From Pseudothermotoga elfii DSM 9442 = NBRC 107921 (GTDB lineage Bacteria; Thermotogota; Thermotogae; Thermotogales; DSM-5069), in contig NC_022792.1 of NCBI RefSeq assembly GCF_000504085.1, positions 1,072,001 through 1,136,000 of the forward strand: DNA of 64,000 nt. The letters are read 5' to 3'. Under the pieces are notes generated by a model that was not told where the DNA came from, searched no databases, and worked only from the letters and a program-made list of their open reading frames with translations. The position numbers and the translations under genes are program-made. Below are positions 27,103 through 36,417 of the stretch, piece by piece (position 1 is the stretch's first letter; every line of letters begins with the position of its first letter).

Positions 27103-28404
27103 GTGAATTGGAACGATGTTTATAATTCCAAAGTTGTTGATATTGAGAAAATACTGAGTATTGTAAAGTCAAATCAAACAATAGTTGTTGGAATGACACC
27201 GGCAGAACCGAAACTCTTTCTTAGAAATTTACACAAAATAGCTAATAGAGTGAGCAATGTCACGGTATTTACATGTCTAAATATGGAAAGTTATCCATTC
27301 TACATGGATAAATCTTTCAATAATATTTTTGAGAACGCGTCTTGGTATTTTGGTCAATCGAATAGAGAGGCAATGAAAGCTGATTTTGGTACCGTAAGTT
27401 ATGTTCCAAACAATTTACACCAATCAGGGACAAATCTACTTGACAGTCGTCCGATAGACATCTTTGTGGGTGTTGCATCACCAATAGACAAGAATGGTTT
27501 TCTGACCTTGTCTGCATCGGTAGTTTATGAAAAAGATATCGTTGAACAGGCAAAGAATATCGTTTTGGAGGTCAATCCCAACGCTCCAAGAACTCATGGT
27601 GATACTCATATTCACATAAAAGATGTTCATTATGTAGTTGAAGTGGATTATGAACTCCCACAAATTGAACTGGTTGAACCTACAGAAACTGAAGCGCTGA
27701 TTGCACAGCATATAAGTAACTTGATTGAAGATGGTTCGACGATTCAACTTGGTATTGGGGGAATACCAAACGCCGTTGCGAAGTTTTTGACAAACAAAAA
27801 AGATCTGGGTGTTCATACAGAGATGTTTACTGAATCTATGATAGATTTGTTTGAATCTGGTGTGATCACTAATAAAAAGAAAAGCGTTTGGAGAGATAAA
27901 TTCATCTGTGCTTTTGCTTTTGGTACAAAGAGGATGTACCAGTTTGTTGATGATAATCCATCAGTGTTTTTCCTCAGAGGAAGGTATGTCAACGATCCTT
28001 ATGTCATATGCCAGAATGACAAAATGGTGAGTATTAATACAGCATTAATGGTCGATTTAACTGGAAATGTCTGTTCAGAGGCATTGGGCACTCAGCATTA
28101 CAGTGGCACAGGTGGTCAACTCGATACGCATAGGGGTGCTGTCAAGAGCAGGGGAGGTAAAGGGATAATAGCGCTGAGATCAACGGCAAAAGGTGGAACG
28201 GTTTCAACGATAGTTCCCATTTTACCGGCTGGTTCACCGATAACCGTGCCGCGGCAGGAAGTGGATTATGTAGTTACAGAATGGGGTGTGGCATGGTTAA
28301 GAGGTAAAACTGTCAGGGAAAGAGCAAAGGCTTTGATCGAAATTGCACATCCGGATTTTCGAGAAACTCTCAAAAGTGAAGCTCGTAGGTTACAAATTCT
28401 ATAA
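27103..28404 (+). CDS. Acetyl-CoA hydrolase/transferase family CoA-transferase
   Basis: 433 aa from GTG at 27103, with AGGAGGGA upstream. Matches the family of 4-hydroxybutyrate, butyrate:acetate and succinate:acetate CoA-transferases. Visible signatures: LGIGGIPNAV at 216-225, catalytic Glu E240 in VHTEMFTES, and YSGTGGQLD in the C-terminal half. The enzyme would pass CoA from a donor such as acetyl-CoA to a carboxylate through a glutamyl-CoA intermediate. In this cluster it probably activates the imported acid. The acyl specificity is not evident. Confidence 0.86.
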   Translation: MNWNDVYNSKVVDIEKILSIVKSNQTIVVGMTPAEPKLFLRNLHKIANRVSNVTVFTCLNMESYPFYMDKSFNNIFENASWYFGQSNREAMKADFGTVSYVPNNLHQSGTNLLDSRPIDIFVGVASPIDKNGFLTLSASVVYEKDIVEQAKNIVLEVNPNAPRTHGDTHIHIKDVHYVVEVDYELPQIELVEPTETEALIAQHISNLIEDGSTIQLGIGGIPNAVAKFLTNKKDLGVHTEMFTESMIDLFESGVITNKKKSVWRDKFICAFAFGTKRMYQFVDDNPSVFFLRGRYVNDPYVICQNDKMVSINTALMVDLTGNVCSEALGTQHYSGTGGQLDTHRGAVKSRGGKGIIALRSTAKGGTVSTIVPILPAGSPITVPRQEVDYVVTEWGVAWLRGKTVRERAKALIEIAHPDFRETLKSEARRLQIL

Positions 28405-28425
28405 AAACGAGGGGAGGTGTTTTTT

Positions 28426-29655
28426 GTGAGAAGGCTTTTTGTGTTTCTTGTGTTATTGGTCGCACTCTTTGTCCTGGCTGAAAAACCGATAAAGATCGGT
28501 GCAATCTTGCCATTATCCGATATCACCGGTAGACAAGCAGCCAATGCAATGAAATTAGCCGTCAAAGAAATCAACGATTCTGGCGGTGTACTTGGTAGAC
28601 CCATTGAATTGGTCATAGTAGATGATGAAATGAAACCCGAGAAGGGTGCTGCTGCCGTGGATAAACTCGCCACAGTCGACAAAGTGGATTTCTTTGTTGG
28701 TGGGATGTCAAGCGGTGTTCATCTTGCACAAATTCCAATTTTGAAAAAGTACAAGAAAATCACTGTTTGGATAGGAGCTGCGTCTTACAAATGTGAAGAA
28801 GCCATTGGTGCTGATGCAGATTGGTATTTTCACTTACATCCTTGGGATTATCTACAAGGTGAAAGTTACGCAATAGGTTGGAAAGCCATAACAGAGAAAT
28901 ATCCTCAGGTGAAGATCGAAAAAATATTTTTGGCTTATGAAGAAGGTGCTTTTGGTACGTCATCTTTTAAATCTTACTTGGATGAATTTGAGCTTGCCAA
29001 AAAAGGTACTGGCGTTTGGGCAGGATTGATGAAAGATTTAAAAGGTGCACCATTCAAAAGTGCAGCTCTTGGTGGAGGAGACTACAGAGCCATGCTTTTG
29101 CAAGCAAAACAATATGACCCAGATTTGTTCATTTGGGCAGGTTATGATGCCGATGCGATACCAATGTTGACTCAAGCTAAGGAAATAGGTTTTGCTCCGA
29201 AACTCTTTGTTGGAGCGCCTCCAGGATGGCCTGCCGATTTTGGCAAAAATCCACTATCAAATGGAGTCGTTCTCTATGGCATGTGGGCTCCCGCATTAAA
29301 AGATGTCAGTGCGATTGCAAGACATTTTTGGGATGCATATGTGAAAGAGTTCAACGAAGAACCCGCAACATACTTTGCACCACTTGGTTATACAAACATT
29401 TATTTCTTAATCGAAGCAATCAAGAAGGCTGGTACACTTGATGATAAAGCAATAATTCAAGCCTTAAGAGAGATAGAATATGAATCTCCAGTTGGTGGAG
29501 TATTAAAGATCTCACCAAGTAGAATCATTAAGAATCAAGGTTTCCGAGCACAAAAAATTCTTCAATGGCAGAATGGTGTGCAACATGTAATTTGGCCATT
29601 TGAATATGCCACAGCCGAACTCATCTATCCATTTCCGAGTTGGTCAGGTAAATGA
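28426..29655 (+). CDS. Liv-type ABC receptor (Peripla_BP_6), first copy
   Basis: 409 aa from GTG at 28426 with GGGAGGTG upstream. Signal peptide RRLFVFLVLLVALFVLA, then the mature protein begins EKPIKIGAILPLSDITGR, the usual start of branched-chain-amino-acid-type receptors. GRPIELVIVDDEMKPEKG and FFVGGMSSGVHLAQIP follow the family pattern. The family also binds amides, aromatic acids and other small organics, so leucine is not implied. Genes for its own permeases and ATPases follow in order. Confidence 0.88.
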   Translation: MRRLFVFLVLLVALFVLAEKPIKIGAILPLSDITGRQAANAMKLAVKEINDSGGVLGRPIELVIVDDEMKPEKGAAAVDKLATVDKVDFFVGGMSSGVHLAQIPILKKYKKITVWIGAASYKCEEAIGADADWYFHLHPWDYLQGESYAIGWKAITEKYPQVKIEKIFLAYEEGAFGTSSFKSYLDEFELAKKGTGVWAGLMKDLKGAPFKSAALGGGDYRAMLLQAKQYDPDLFIWAGYDADAIPMLTQAKEIGFAPKLFVGAPPGWPADFGKNPLSNGVVLYGMWAPALKDVSAIARHFWDAYVKEFNEEPATYFAPLGYTNIYFLIEAIKKAGTLDDKAIIQALREIEYESPVGGVLKISPSRIIKNQGFRAQKILQWQNGVQHVIWPFEYATAELIYPFPSWSGK

Positions 29656-29660
29656 AACAG

Positions 29661-29686
29661 AAAGGCTGGGCGACAGCCCAGCCTTT
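29661..29686 (+). terminator. Hairpin after the first Liv-type receptor gene
   Basis: Perfect 11-bp stem AAAGGCTGGGC / GCCCAGCCTTT with a GACA loop, six bases after the receptor stop, followed by TGCC and no T tract. It is more likely an mRNA-stabilising or attenuating element than a full terminator, because the rest of the transporter set follows. Confidence 0.6.
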
Positions 29687-29707
29687 TGCCTACAGAGAGG
29701 TGAAAAG

Positions 29708-30622
29708 ATGAAAAAAATCTTCAACTGGAAAATATTCTTTTTGTTGATGTTGATTGCAGTTGCAATTTTTCGTCCATATGCTTTCTTTTATGGACTACAG
29801 AGAGGGAGTCTTTATTCTTTGGTTGCCTTACCACTCGCTTTGATCCTTGGAATAGTCGGATTGTTGAATCTTGCACACGGTGATTTCCTGACCCTTGGAA
29901 TGTACATGGGTTATGTGATTTTCAACCAATTTCATTTTGATCCAATCGTTTCGATGATTTTTATAGGACCATTTCTCTTTCTGATCGGTTTTGCTGTTTA
30001 TAAATCAACGATTGAAAGAGTTTTGAAATCACACCATTTGAATCTCTTACTCATAACCTTTGGAATATCGATCACCTTTGTTGAACTGGTGAACGTATTC
30101 TGGACTTCAAGACCAAGGAATATTTACGTGCCATATGCTGCTCGATCTGTAAATATCTTAGGAATAAGTGTCGGTGCATATGAATTTTTATATGTCATCG
30201 CGGCTATTTTAATTTTGCTCGCGATAATGTTCATTTTGAAAAAAACACGGTTTGGGCAAGCGGCTTTTGCCGTGGGACAGAACCCCAAAGGAGCAGCTAT
30301 AGTAGGTATAAACGTAAAACTGGTTTACACTATCACCTTTAGTTTGGCAACTGCTATGACAGCTGTTTCTGCAGCGTTGATGATGCCAAGAGTTTCCATT
30401 TTTCCAACTGTAGGCGGACCTTTTACCATGAAATCTTTCTGTCTTACTGCAATGGCTGGTCTTGGAAACCTTCCAGGTATCTTGATCTCTGGTATTACTC
30501 TCGGAGTAGTAGAAGCAATAGTACAATCAATTCCCGGTTACAGTGGCTGGTCCGATCTTGTGTTTTTCGGCGTCTTGATCTTGGTGATAGCGATTAGGGC
30601 TTATCGGAGGGCTGAAAGATGA
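29708..30622 (+). CDS. LivH-type ABC permease, first importer
   Basis: 304 aa from ATG at 29708, with GAGAGGTG upstream; an open frame back to 29600 covers the receptor's 3' end and hairpin and is not used. About eight membrane segments. LivH pattern: GLQRGSLYSLVALPLALILGI, then GIVGLLNLAHGDF, and FGQAAFAVGQNPKGAAIVGIN in the cytoplasmic loop that contacts the ATPases. Its stop overlaps the LivM start (ATGA). Confidence 0.88.
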   Translation: MKKIFNWKIFFLLMLIAVAIFRPYAFFYGLQRGSLYSLVALPLALILGIVGLLNLAHGDFLTLGMYMGYVIFNQFHFDPIVSMIFIGPFLFLIGFAVYKSTIERVLKSHHLNLLLITFGISITFVELVNVFWTSRPRNIYVPYAARSVNILGISVGAYEFLYVIAAILILLAIMFILKKTRFGQAAFAVGQNPKGAAIVGINVKLVYTITFSLATAMTAVSAALMMPRVSIFPTVGGPFTMKSFCLTAMAGLGNLPGILISGITLGVVEAIVQSIPGYSGWSDLVFFGVLILVIAIRAYRRAER

Positions 30623-31530
30623 GAAAAGTTCTTCTCATTATTGGTATACTGGTTTTCATTACATTTCTTCCGATTTTTGTAGATATGTATCTGATTCATG
30701 TTGCCAGCTCGATAATGTTGTTCATGTGCCTTGCACTTAGCTGGGACATGATGTTGAGAACTGGACAACTGTCATTTGGCACAGCTGGTTTTTTCGGACT
30801 CGGTGCTTACGCTGCGGTGATAGCCGTTGATGATTTTGCAATAACTCCCATCATGAGCATATTCATTGGCGCTGTATTTGCCGCAATTGTAGCATTGGGT
30901 GTTGGGATTGCTGTTCTAAAACTCCGAGAAATGTACTTTGCCATCACGACCCTTGCCCTTACCAGTGTTTTCTTGGTACTTGCTCGAAATCTTTCAGATC
31001 TCACTGGTGGTGCAGCAGGCAAAGTGCTTTTCAATGCGATATTCGATGGCGATCCAAAAAAAACTTATTGGTTGATAATGGTTTTTACATTGTTGGTCAT
31101 AGGCATTTCTGAAATCTTTCAGAGGACCAGAATAAGATATGCTATAAGCTCGATAAGAAACGATGAACTTGTTGCGAAATCCAGTGGGATAAATATTTTC
31201 AAGTATTTGCTATTCGTTTTTATTGTTACTTCTGCCATACAGGGAGCGGCAGGAGCTATTTATGCCCAGCAATATGCTTTCGTTGAACCAGAAAGTACTT
31301 TTTCAGCAAATTTCTTATTGCTACCTATCGCCATGGCATTAGTCGGCGGTATCCATTCAACACTTGGACCGATAGTGGGAGCTATAATTTTGGGATTTGC
31401 TTCGGAATATCTGAAGTTGCTGATGCCTTATGGGCACTTGATAATATACGGGATAATAATCATTTTGGTCATAATCTTTTTGCGTAAAGGTGTTTATGGA
31501 ACGATAGTAGATAAAATCAGATCAAATTGA
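30619..31530 (+). CDS. LivM-type ABC permease, first importer
   Basis: 303 aa, ATG overlapping the previous stop by four bases. Hydrophobic with about eight to ten segments. LivM pattern: MLRTGQLSFGTAGFFGLGAYA, the coupling loop around ISSIRNDELVAKSSGIN, and LLPIAMALVGGIHSTLGPIVGA. It has normal LivM length with no extra domain, in contrast to the second importer's LivM, which is fused to a hydrolase. Confidence 0.88.
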   Translation: MRKVLLIIGILVFITFLPIFVDMYLIHVASSIMLFMCLALSWDMMLRTGQLSFGTAGFFGLGAYAAVIAVDDFAITPIMSIFIGAVFAAIVALGVGIAVLKLREMYFAITTLALTSVFLVLARNLSDLTGGAAGKVLFNAIFDGDPKKTYWLIMVFTLLVIGISEIFQRTRIRYAISSIRNDELVAKSSGINIFKYLLFVFIVTSAIQGAAGAIYAQQYAFVEPESTFSANFLLLPIAMALVGGIHSTLGPIVGAIILGFASEYLKLLMPYGHLIIYGIIIILVIIFLRKGVYGTIVDKIRSN

Positions 31531-31544
31531 TCGGAGGTTTTTCT

Positions 31545-32261
31545 ATGGAACTATTGCGACTTGAAAATGTGACAAAATATTTCGGAGGACTTGTGGCAGT
31601 AAACAATGTGAGTTTTGAAATACAGGAAAATGAAATCTTAGGCATAATAGGGCCCAACGGTGCGGGTAAAACTACTCTTACCAGTTTGGTGGCAGGAACA
31701 CTTCAACCTTCTGCTGGAAGAATCTTTTTCAATAGCAAAGATATCACTGGAATACCTGCACATATAAGAGCCCAACTGGGTATCTCAAGGACTTTCCAAA
31801 CTGTGAGACCACTGAGAGACTTTACAGCACTTGAAAACATTGTTGTTGGAGCACTTTTTGCAAAAGGTGAAAAACTCAGCAAAGCGATCGAGAGCGCAGA
31901 AAAAGTATGTGAATTTCTCAAACTCGAGCGTAAGGATTTTTACCCCGACAAACTCACCGTCTTTGAGTTGAAAAAATTGGAGATAGCAAGGGCAATTGTT
32001 TCAGATCCAAAAGTACTCTTTTTGGACGAAGTGATGGCTGGTTTAAATCATGAAGAGATGAAAGAGATGATAGAGATAGTTAAAGCTTTGAGAAATAAAG
32101 GCATGGCAATTTGCGTCATAGAACACGTTATGAGCGTTATAAGCGAACTAACCGACAGAGTCGTAGTCCTTGACAGAGGTGAGATAATTGCCCAAGGTCC
32201 ATACCAAGAGGTTTCTCAGGACAAGCGTGTCATAACGGCGTACTTGGGGGAGGAAGATTAA
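31545..32261 (+). CDS. LivG-type ABC ATPase, first importer
   Basis: 238 aa from ATG at 31545, with CGGAGG upstream. Walker A GPNGAGKTT. The normal LSGGQ signature is degraded here: the region before Walker B reads LTVFELKKLEIARAI. Walker B is VLFLDEVMAGLN with the catalytic Glu, and the H-loop is CVIEHVM. The lost signature is unusual for LivG, but the paired LivF retains MSGGEQR, which may suffice for one active site. The stop TAA overlaps the next ATG by one base. Confidence 0.87.
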   Translation: MELLRLENVTKYFGGLVAVNNVSFEIQENEILGIIGPNGAGKTTLTSLVAGTLQPSAGRIFFNSKDITGIPAHIRAQLGISRTFQTVRPLRDFTALENIVVGALFAKGEKLSKAIESAEKVCEFLKLERKDFYPDKLTVFELKKLEIARAIVSDPKVLFLDEVMAGLNHEEMKEMIEIVKALRNKGMAICVIEHVMSVISELTDRVVVLDRGEIIAQGPYQEVSQDKRVITAYLGEED

Positions 32262-32965
32262 TGCTTGAAATAAAAGATCTCAATGTTGCTTATGGTAAGA
32301 TTCCAGTTATCTGGGACCTATCGTTAAATATAGATTCAGAGGCTGTTGGATTGTTTGGACCAAATGGTGCAGGTAAGACAACTCTGATAAACTGTATCCT
32401 TGGCTTGATCAGACCGGTGAGTGGTACTATAAACTTTGAAGGGCAAAATATAGTTGGAATGGAAACTCACAAGATTGCACGTCTTGGCATTGCTTTAGTA
32501 CCTCAAGAAAGAGAACTCTTCCCACTCATGAGTGTTGAAGAAAATCTCAAAGTCGGCGCAGCCTATATTCCACATGCGAGAAATCACATTGTTGATAGTA
32601 TGAACTTTGTTTTCACAATTTTTCCAGTTCTCAAGGAAAGGCTTTCTCAAAAGGCAGGTACAATGAGCGGAGGAGAACAAAGAATGCTCGCGGTAGGTAG
32701 GGCTTTGATGGCTCGTCCAAAGTTATTGATCCTTGATGAACCTTCTGTTGGACTTCAACCGTCGATAGTAATAGAGATGTTCGCAAAGCTCAGACAGATA
32801 AAAAATGAAGGAGTGGCAATACTTTTGACTGAACAAAATGTCAAACAAGGTTTAAAGGTAATCGATAGGGGTTATGTAATCGAAAACGGTAGAATAGTAC
32901 TCGAGGACGAATCAAAAAATCTTGCTCAAAATGAGCACGTGAAGAAAGCATATCTCGGTGTATGA
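32261..32965 (+). CDS. LivF-type ABC ATPase, first importer
   Basis: 234 aa. Walker A GPNGAGKTTL, signature TMSGGEQRML, Walker B LLILDEPSVGLQP and a Gln-rich H-loop region LLTEQNVKQGL, as usual for LivF. Together with LivG it forms the ATPase pair of the first importer. The start ATG shares one base with the LivG stop, so the two are co-translated. Confidence 0.9.
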   Translation: MLEIKDLNVAYGKIPVIWDLSLNIDSEAVGLFGPNGAGKTTLINCILGLIRPVSGTINFEGQNIVGMETHKIARLGIALVPQERELFPLMSVEENLKVGAAYIPHARNHIVDSMNFVFTIFPVLKERLSQKAGTMSGGEQRMLAVGRALMARPKLLILDEPSVGLQPSIVIEMFAKLRQIKNEGVAILLTEQNVKQGLKVIDRGYVIENGRIVLEDESKNLAQNEHVKKAYLGV

Positions 32966-32978
32966 AAGGAGTGGATTT

Positions 32979-33725
32979 ATGAGACTTGAAGGAAAGGTTT
33001 GTATTATCACTGGTGCAGCAAGTGGTATAGGTAGGGAGGCATCATTGCTCTTTGCAAAGGAGGGTGCAATAGTTTGTGCTTGTGATCTGGCAAAAGAGCA
33101 GTTGGACAAGTTGGTTGAAGATGCGAATAATTTACCCGGAAAGATCGATCCATACCTTTTGAATGTTACAAAAAGGGAAGATGTCTTCAAGGTCGTCGAG
33201 CAAATCGCCACGAAATACGGTAAGATCGATGTGCTTGTGAACAACGCCGGTATAACAAGAGATGCTTTGTTGGTGAAGATGACCGAGGAAGAATGGGATG
33301 CAGTAATCAATGTAAACCTCAAAGGTGTTTTCAACATGACTCAAGCTGTTGCACCTTACATGATCAGAGCTCAAAAAGGTTCTATCATAAACACATCTTC
33401 AGTTGTTGGCATATACGGGAATGTCGGACAGACCAACTACGCTGCCACAAAAGGTGGCGTGATAGCTATGACCAAGACTTGGGCAAAAGAACTCGCACGC
33501 AAAGGAGCCCAAATAAGAGTCAATGCAGTTGCACCCGGTTTCATCAAGACACCGATGACCGAGAAGGTACCTGACAAGATCATCGAAGCTGTTACGACTC
33601 GAACTGCACTGGCGAGAATGGGAGAACCTGAGGAGGTCGCAAATGTCTATCTGTTCCTTGCAAGCGATGAGTCTTCATTTGTAACAGGCCAGGTCATAGG
33701 TGTCGACGGTGGTTTACAACTCTGA
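32979..33725 (+). CDS. SDR oxidoreductase, 3-oxoacyl-ACP/CoA reductase-like (FabG family)
   Basis: 248 aa from ATG at 32979, with AAAGGAGTG upstream. Classical short-chain dehydrogenase: cofactor loop TGAASGIGR at 11-19, NNAG at 88-91, catalytic S141, Y154 and K158 (NYAATKGG), and a C-terminal FVTGQVIGVDGG. FabG-like proteins reduce 3-oxoacyl thioesters with NADPH or work in reverse. Its place between two ABC importers, next to CoA-transferase and KAS III homologues, suggests a 3-oxo/3-hydroxyacyl-CoA step in catabolism rather than lipid synthesis (inference). Confidence 0.88.
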   Translation: MRLEGKVCIITGAASGIGREASLLFAKEGAIVCACDLAKEQLDKLVEDANNLPGKIDPYLLNVTKREDVFKVVEQIATKYGKIDVLVNNAGITRDALLVKMTEEEWDAVINVNLKGVFNMTQAVAPYMIRAQKGSIINTSSVVGIYGNVGQTNYAATKGGVIAMTKTWAKELARKGAQIRVNAVAPGFIKTPMTEKVPDKIIEAVTTRTALARMGEPEEVANVYLFLASDESSFVTGQVIGVDGGLQL

Positions 33726-33739
33726 AAGGGGGTATTTTC

Positions 33740-34903
33740 ATGAAGAAGTTTTTAACTCTTCTGGCAGCGCTGGTTTGCATCCTTGTTCTGGCTGAAGTTG
33801 GTGTATACAGCGACAAAATAGTCGTAGGTTCTTTCCAGGCTCTTTCTGGTTCTTACGCAATAATTGGGCAGGAGATGTCTAAGGGAATGAAAGCCTATTT
33901 TAACTGGGTCAACAAGAACTCTGGTGTCTATGGAAGGAAAATCGAACTCATAATAGCAGATGATCAACTTAATCCATCAAAAACTGTGGTAGAAGTGAAA
34001 AGGCTTGTTGAATCCGACAAAGTCTTTGCAATCGTAGGAGGGCTTGGCACATACGGTTGTCTTGCTGTTATGGATTATTTAGAGCAGAATAAAGTACCAT
34101 TTGTGTATCAGGGAGCCGGGACCAGTTTACTTGTTATGCCACCCAAGAAATATATTTTTGGGGTGCAGCCAGATTACACCCTCGAGGGACAGCTCATAGC
34201 TAAATTTCTTGTTAAAGAGCTTGGTAAGAAAAAAATAGCGATTCTTTACATGGCAAACGATATAGGAAAAGAAGGATATGCAGCAGCTCTCAGCAGATTA
34301 CAATCGTACAATTTGAAACCTGTCGTTGAAATAAGTTACAACCCGGCCGAAACAGATTACAGTGCTCTCGCCGTAGATGTTCTGAATGCGAATCCCGAAG
34401 CAATTATTATATATGGGCTCATAACAGATACCATAAGATGGATCAAGACGCTGAGAGATTATGGTGTGACAAGTGATATAGTCACTATCTATCCAAACGC
34501 GGATCCAAGCCTTGTTACATTGGGAGGAAAATATGTGGAAGGAATTTATCTAACGGGCTGGGTCCCACTTGCAACGCCAGACAAACCTGAATTTGTCAGG
34601 GATTATGAACGAGCTGTTGCAATATTTCAGGAGACTTATCCCAAAGAAATTCCATCCTCATATGCCGTTGCCGGATTCATTGCTGCGGAAGTTTTTGTAC
34701 AGGGGCTGCTTCGAGCAGGTTCTGATTTAACCAGAGAAGGACTTGTAAAAGCTCTTGAGACCTTTGATCATTGGAATGGCATCCTGGCAAAAGATATAAC
34801 CTGGGGCCCGAATTTGAGGCGAGGAAAGTCCAGTATGTATTTCATAAAAATCGAAAACGGCGTCTTTGTCCCAGTAACAGATCTCATCTCATTGCAGGAT
34901 TAG
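33740..34903 (+). CDS. Liv-type ABC receptor (Peripla_BP_6), second copy
   Basis: 387 aa, ATG with GAAAGGGGG upstream. Signal peptide KKFLTLLAALVCILVLA, then DKIVVGSFQALSGSYAIIGQ. GRKIELIIADDQLNPSKTV and FAIVGGLGTYGCLAVMDYL match the Leu/Ile/Val-binding family. It is clearly divergent from the first receptor, so the two importers probably take different or differently modified substrates. The matching ATPases and permeases follow in the order G-F-H-M, unlike the first importer's H-M-G-F. Confidence 0.88.
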   Translation: MKKFLTLLAALVCILVLAEVGVYSDKIVVGSFQALSGSYAIIGQEMSKGMKAYFNWVNKNSGVYGRKIELIIADDQLNPSKTVVEVKRLVESDKVFAIVGGLGTYGCLAVMDYLEQNKVPFVYQGAGTSLLVMPPKKYIFGVQPDYTLEGQLIAKFLVKELGKKKIAILYMANDIGKEGYAAALSRLQSYNLKPVVEISYNPAETDYSALAVDVLNANPEAIIIYGLITDTIRWIKTLRDYGVTSDIVTIYPNADPSLVTLGGKYVEGIYLTGWVPLATPDKPEFVRDYERAVAIFQETYPKEIPSSYAVAGFIAAEVFVQGLLRAGSDLTREGLVKALETFDHWNGILAKDITWGPNLRRGKSSMYFIKIENGVFVPVTDLISLQD

Positions 34904-34912
34904 TTTTTTTGG

Positions 34913-34939
34913 AATGAAGGGGCAAATTGCCCCTTCATT
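34913..34939 (+). terminator. Hairpin after the second Liv-type receptor gene
   Basis: Inverted repeat AATGAAGGGGCAA / TTGCCCCTTCATT, 13 bp per arm, centred about 22 bases after the receptor stop. A T-run (TTTTTTT) lies on its 5' side, none on the 3' side. As with the other two receptor genes in this window it likely stabilises the receptor mRNA or partially attenuates downstream transcription. Confidence 0.58.
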
Positions 34940-34953
34940 ATGGAGGTGAAAAA

Positions 34954-35724
34954 TTGTCACTTCTGGATATTAGGAACTTAACTGTCAAATTTGGAGGCTT
35001 AACGGCCATTGAAGATTTTTCTATGAATGTAAAAGAAGGTGAAATTCATTCTCTTATAGGTCCCAACGGTGCTGGAAAGACAACGGTCTTTAATGTCATA
35101 ACAGGGGTTGTCAAACCAGTAGCTGGAAGAATATTATTTGACGGTACCGATATAACAAAAGAAGAAACACATAAAATTGTCAAATTTGGTATAAGCAGGA
35201 CTTTTCAAAGTGTTGTTGTGTTTAAATATATGACTGTCCTGGAAAATTTGTACCTTGGTTATCACAGCAGGTTGAATATCAGTATGCTGAATGAGATTAT
35301 TCCAAATAAAAAAAGTTCAGAACAAATCTGGAATATGTACAGATCTGCCCTCGAAATAGCAGATTTTCTTGATTTAAAAACAAGGCTCTTGAGTTATGCC
35401 GGAATGATTCCATTTGCCGCCCAAAAAATGGTCGAAATTGGCAGGGCATTGATGAGCAAACCAAAACTGCTGCTTCTTGACGAACCAGCTGCTGGCTTGA
35501 CAGAAGTTGAAACAGAAAAGCTCAAGAAAATAATCAGATTAATAAGAGACAAATTGAAGATAACCATCTTGCTTGTTGAACATGATATGCCCATCGTTAT
35601 GAGTATTTCAGACAAAATAACAGTCCTGGACTTTGGCAGAAAGATAAGTGAAGGTGCACCTGAGCAGGTTAGAAAAGATCCGAAAGTTATAAAGGCATAT
35701 TTGGGAGAGAGTGAAAGTGCTTGA
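34954..35724 (+). CDS. LivG-type ABC ATPase, second importer
   Basis: 256 aa from TTG at 34954, with GGAGGTG eight bases upstream. Walker A GPNGAGKTTV, Walker B LLLLDEPAAGLTE and H-loop LLVEHDM. The signature position is altered: LLSYAGMIPFAAQKMVEI stands where LS-GGQ-R would be, again weak in LivG while LivF keeps it. A LivG-specific long insertion with a SVVVFKYMTVLENL Q-loop region is present. Overlaps the next gene by eight bases. Confidence 0.87.
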   Translation: MSLLDIRNLTVKFGGLTAIEDFSMNVKEGEIHSLIGPNGAGKTTVFNVITGVVKPVAGRILFDGTDITKEETHKIVKFGISRTFQSVVVFKYMTVLENLYLGYHSRLNISMLNEIIPNKKSSEQIWNMYRSALEIADFLDLKTRLLSYAGMIPFAAQKMVEIGRALMSKPKLLLLDEPAAGLTEVETEKLKKIIRLIRDKLKITILLVEHDMPIVMSISDKITVLDFGRKISEGAPEQVRKDPKVIKAYLGESESA

Positions 35725-36415
35725 GATAAAAAGTATAACAGTACAATATGGACCTGTCATTGCTGTGAAGGAAATTTCCATGGATATACGGCAAAAAGGT
35801 ATTACTGTATTACTTGGGGCAAATGGAGCGGGCAAGACATCTACTTTAATGGCAATTGCTGGTTTGAATGATCTTTCTCATGGCTCAATATTTTTTGAAG
35901 GGAAAAGAATAGACAGGTTGCCAGCCTATGAAAGAGTGAGAAAAGGCATTGTTCTCTGCCCCGAGAGCAGATTGGTTTTTCAAAAAATGACCGTTATGGA
36001 AAATTTGAAAGCAGGTGCATATACGAGAAAAGGTGGTATTTCAGGGGAGTTTGACCTTGTTTTTTCTATTTTTCCGAAACTCAAAGACAGAGCGAAGCAA
36101 CTTGCAGGGACACTTTCTGGAGGAGAAAGACAAATGCTCGCCATAGCAAGAGCTTTGATGAGTAAACCAAAGCTTCTGATGCTTGACGAACCTTCAATGG
36201 GCTTAGCACCAAATCTGGTTGTTGAAATGATGGCAGCAATCAAACAGATCAATGAAACAGGTGTAACTGTGCTTTTAGTTGAGCAAAACGCGTTCAGCGC
36301 GTTAAAAATTGCCGATTATGCGTATGTTCTTCAAACAGGAAAAGTGGTTCTTGAAGGATCTGCAGAAGATTTATTACAAGATAAAACAATTGTTGAGCAG
36401 TATCTGGGAGGATGA
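35717..36415 (+). CDS. LivF-type ABC ATPase, second importer
   Basis: 232 aa from GTG at 35717 (GGGAG nine bases upstream; a GTG two codons earlier is too close to it). Walker A GANGAGKTST, signature TLSGGERQML, Walker B LLMLDEPSMGLAP and LLVEQNAFSAL. A normal LivF length. The stop overlaps the next permease's possible first ATG (ATGA). Confidence 0.9.
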   Translation: MLEIKSITVQYGPVIAVKEISMDIRQKGITVLLGANGAGKTSTLMAIAGLNDLSHGSIFFEGKRIDRLPAYERVRKGIVLCPESRLVFQKMTVMENLKAGAYTRKGGISGEFDLVFSIFPKLKDRAKQLAGTLSGGERQMLAIARALMSKPKLLMLDEPSMGLAPNLVVEMMAAIKQINETGVTVLLVEQNAFSALKIADYAYVLQTGKVVLEGSAEDLLQDKTIVEQYLGG

Positions 36416-36417
36416 TT

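Noticed and set aside
29600..29707. N-terminal extension of the first LivH
   Set aside because: It translates the receptor 3' end and hairpin; the ATG at 29708 has its own ribosome site and matches the family start.
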